From an uncultured Lachnospiraceae bacterium (GTDB lineage Bacteria > Bacillota > Clostridia > Lachnospirales > Lachnospiraceae), in assembly GCA_902772565.1 (NCBI GenBank), contig CACYBJ010000202.1, forward strand, positions 1 to 5,152: a stretch of 5,152 bases of DNA. Direction: 5' to 3'. The notes beneath the pieces are model-generated. The model searched no databases. It worked only from the letters and a program-made list of their open reading frames with translations, and was not told the DNA's origin. Of the stretch, positions 5,011 to 5,152 are shown in pieces (positions within the stretch are counted from its first letter, which is position 1; every line of letters starts with the position of its first letter). The translations under genes and the position numbers were made by a program.

Positions 5011-5152
5011 TTATTCCCTATACCTGCTCACCTCCATCTTCCCATCCTGCCATATAATGCGGATGCGGCCGTAATCCTTGGTACATAAATGGTCGATTTC
5101 GTGATTCTTAAGGCGCTCTATTGTATCCTGCGACGGATGGTTGTAGGTGTTA
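5011..5152 (-). CDS. comEC: ComEC/Rec2-like DNA-uptake protein, C-terminal fragment
   Basis: Only the last 46 codons and the TAA stop are inside the window; the 5' end lies beyond position 5152. The fragment reads NTYNHPSQDTIERLKNHEID, then CTKDYGRIRI and a short charged tail. The N-x-Y-x-HPS followed by an amphipathic helix, a T-x-D-x-G turn and a beta strand matches the end of the metallo-beta-lactamase-like domain at the C-terminus of ComEC. ComEC is the membrane channel for single-stranded DNA in competence. The identification is strengthened by position, since comEC directly precedes holA in many Firmicutes. Because the fragment is short, another metallo-beta-lactamase-fold protein cannot be fully excluded. 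No clear intrinsic terminator follows the stop codon. Confidence 0.72.
   Translation of the reverse strand, partial: NTYNHPSQDTIERLKNHEIDHLCTKDYGRIRIIWQDGKMEVSRYRE

Noticed and set aside
1..5152. Mobile element or CRISPR array
   Set aside because: No transposase, integrase, long terminal repeat or regularly spaced repeat was found by eye on either strand.

Overview
The window looks like a Gram-positive Firmicute chromosome, most likely a Lachnospiraceae-type clostridium. The pointers are the comEC, holA, tRNA-Ser, rpsT order typical of Firmicutes, strong AGGAGG ribosome binding sites, a TTG start on rpsT, a tRNA without encoded CCA, consensus sigma-A-type promoters, and a cobalamin riboswitch in front of a DUF4430 plus alpha/alpha-barrel surface protein of a clostridial type. 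Genus and species cannot be fixed from the sequence alone. Every gene supported here is on the minus strand, so transcription runs from the right end to the left.

Read in the direction of transcription: positions 5152-5011 hold the last 46 codons of a ComEC-like DNA-uptake protein. Next come a class I SAM-dependent methyltransferase (4904-4113) and, 31 bases further on, a histidine-phosphatase family protein (4081-3527). A near-consensus promoter (3497-3469) then starts a leader of about 205 bases that is almost filled by a cobalamin (B12) riboswitch (3447-3284). It precedes a 521-residue secreted protein (3255-1690). That protein combines a DUF4430/transcobalamin-C-terminal-like beta domain, an alpha/alpha-barrel of the kind found in intrinsic factor and transcobalamin, an acidic linker and a C-terminal membrane anchor. 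holA (1613-636, DNA polymerase III delta), tRNA-Ser(CGA) (614-529) and rpsT (311-51, ribosomal protein S20) complete the window.

The housekeeping part (comEC, holA, tRNA, rpsT) is split between comEC and holA by a three-gene block. The most interesting element of that block is the riboswitch and surface-protein unit. It reads as a B12-repressed, cell-surface corrinoid capture protein with the two domains of mammalian intrinsic factor in reversed order. Cobalamin binding by the protein is inferred from the riboswitch and domain architecture and is not shown by the sequence itself. The methyltransferase and phosphatase have no substrate that can be read from sequence.

Transcription appears to be divided into several units. 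There are separate promoter candidates for the methyltransferase/phosphatase pair, the riboswitch gene, the tRNA (its -10 begins at the base after the holA stop codon) and rpsT. Clear intrinsic terminators follow the tRNA and rpsT. No convincing terminator lies after the phosphatase or the surface-protein gene, and holA has no clear promoter of its own. No mobile element, CRISPR array or plus-strand gene could be supported, and no gene-free stretch exceeds 300 bases.
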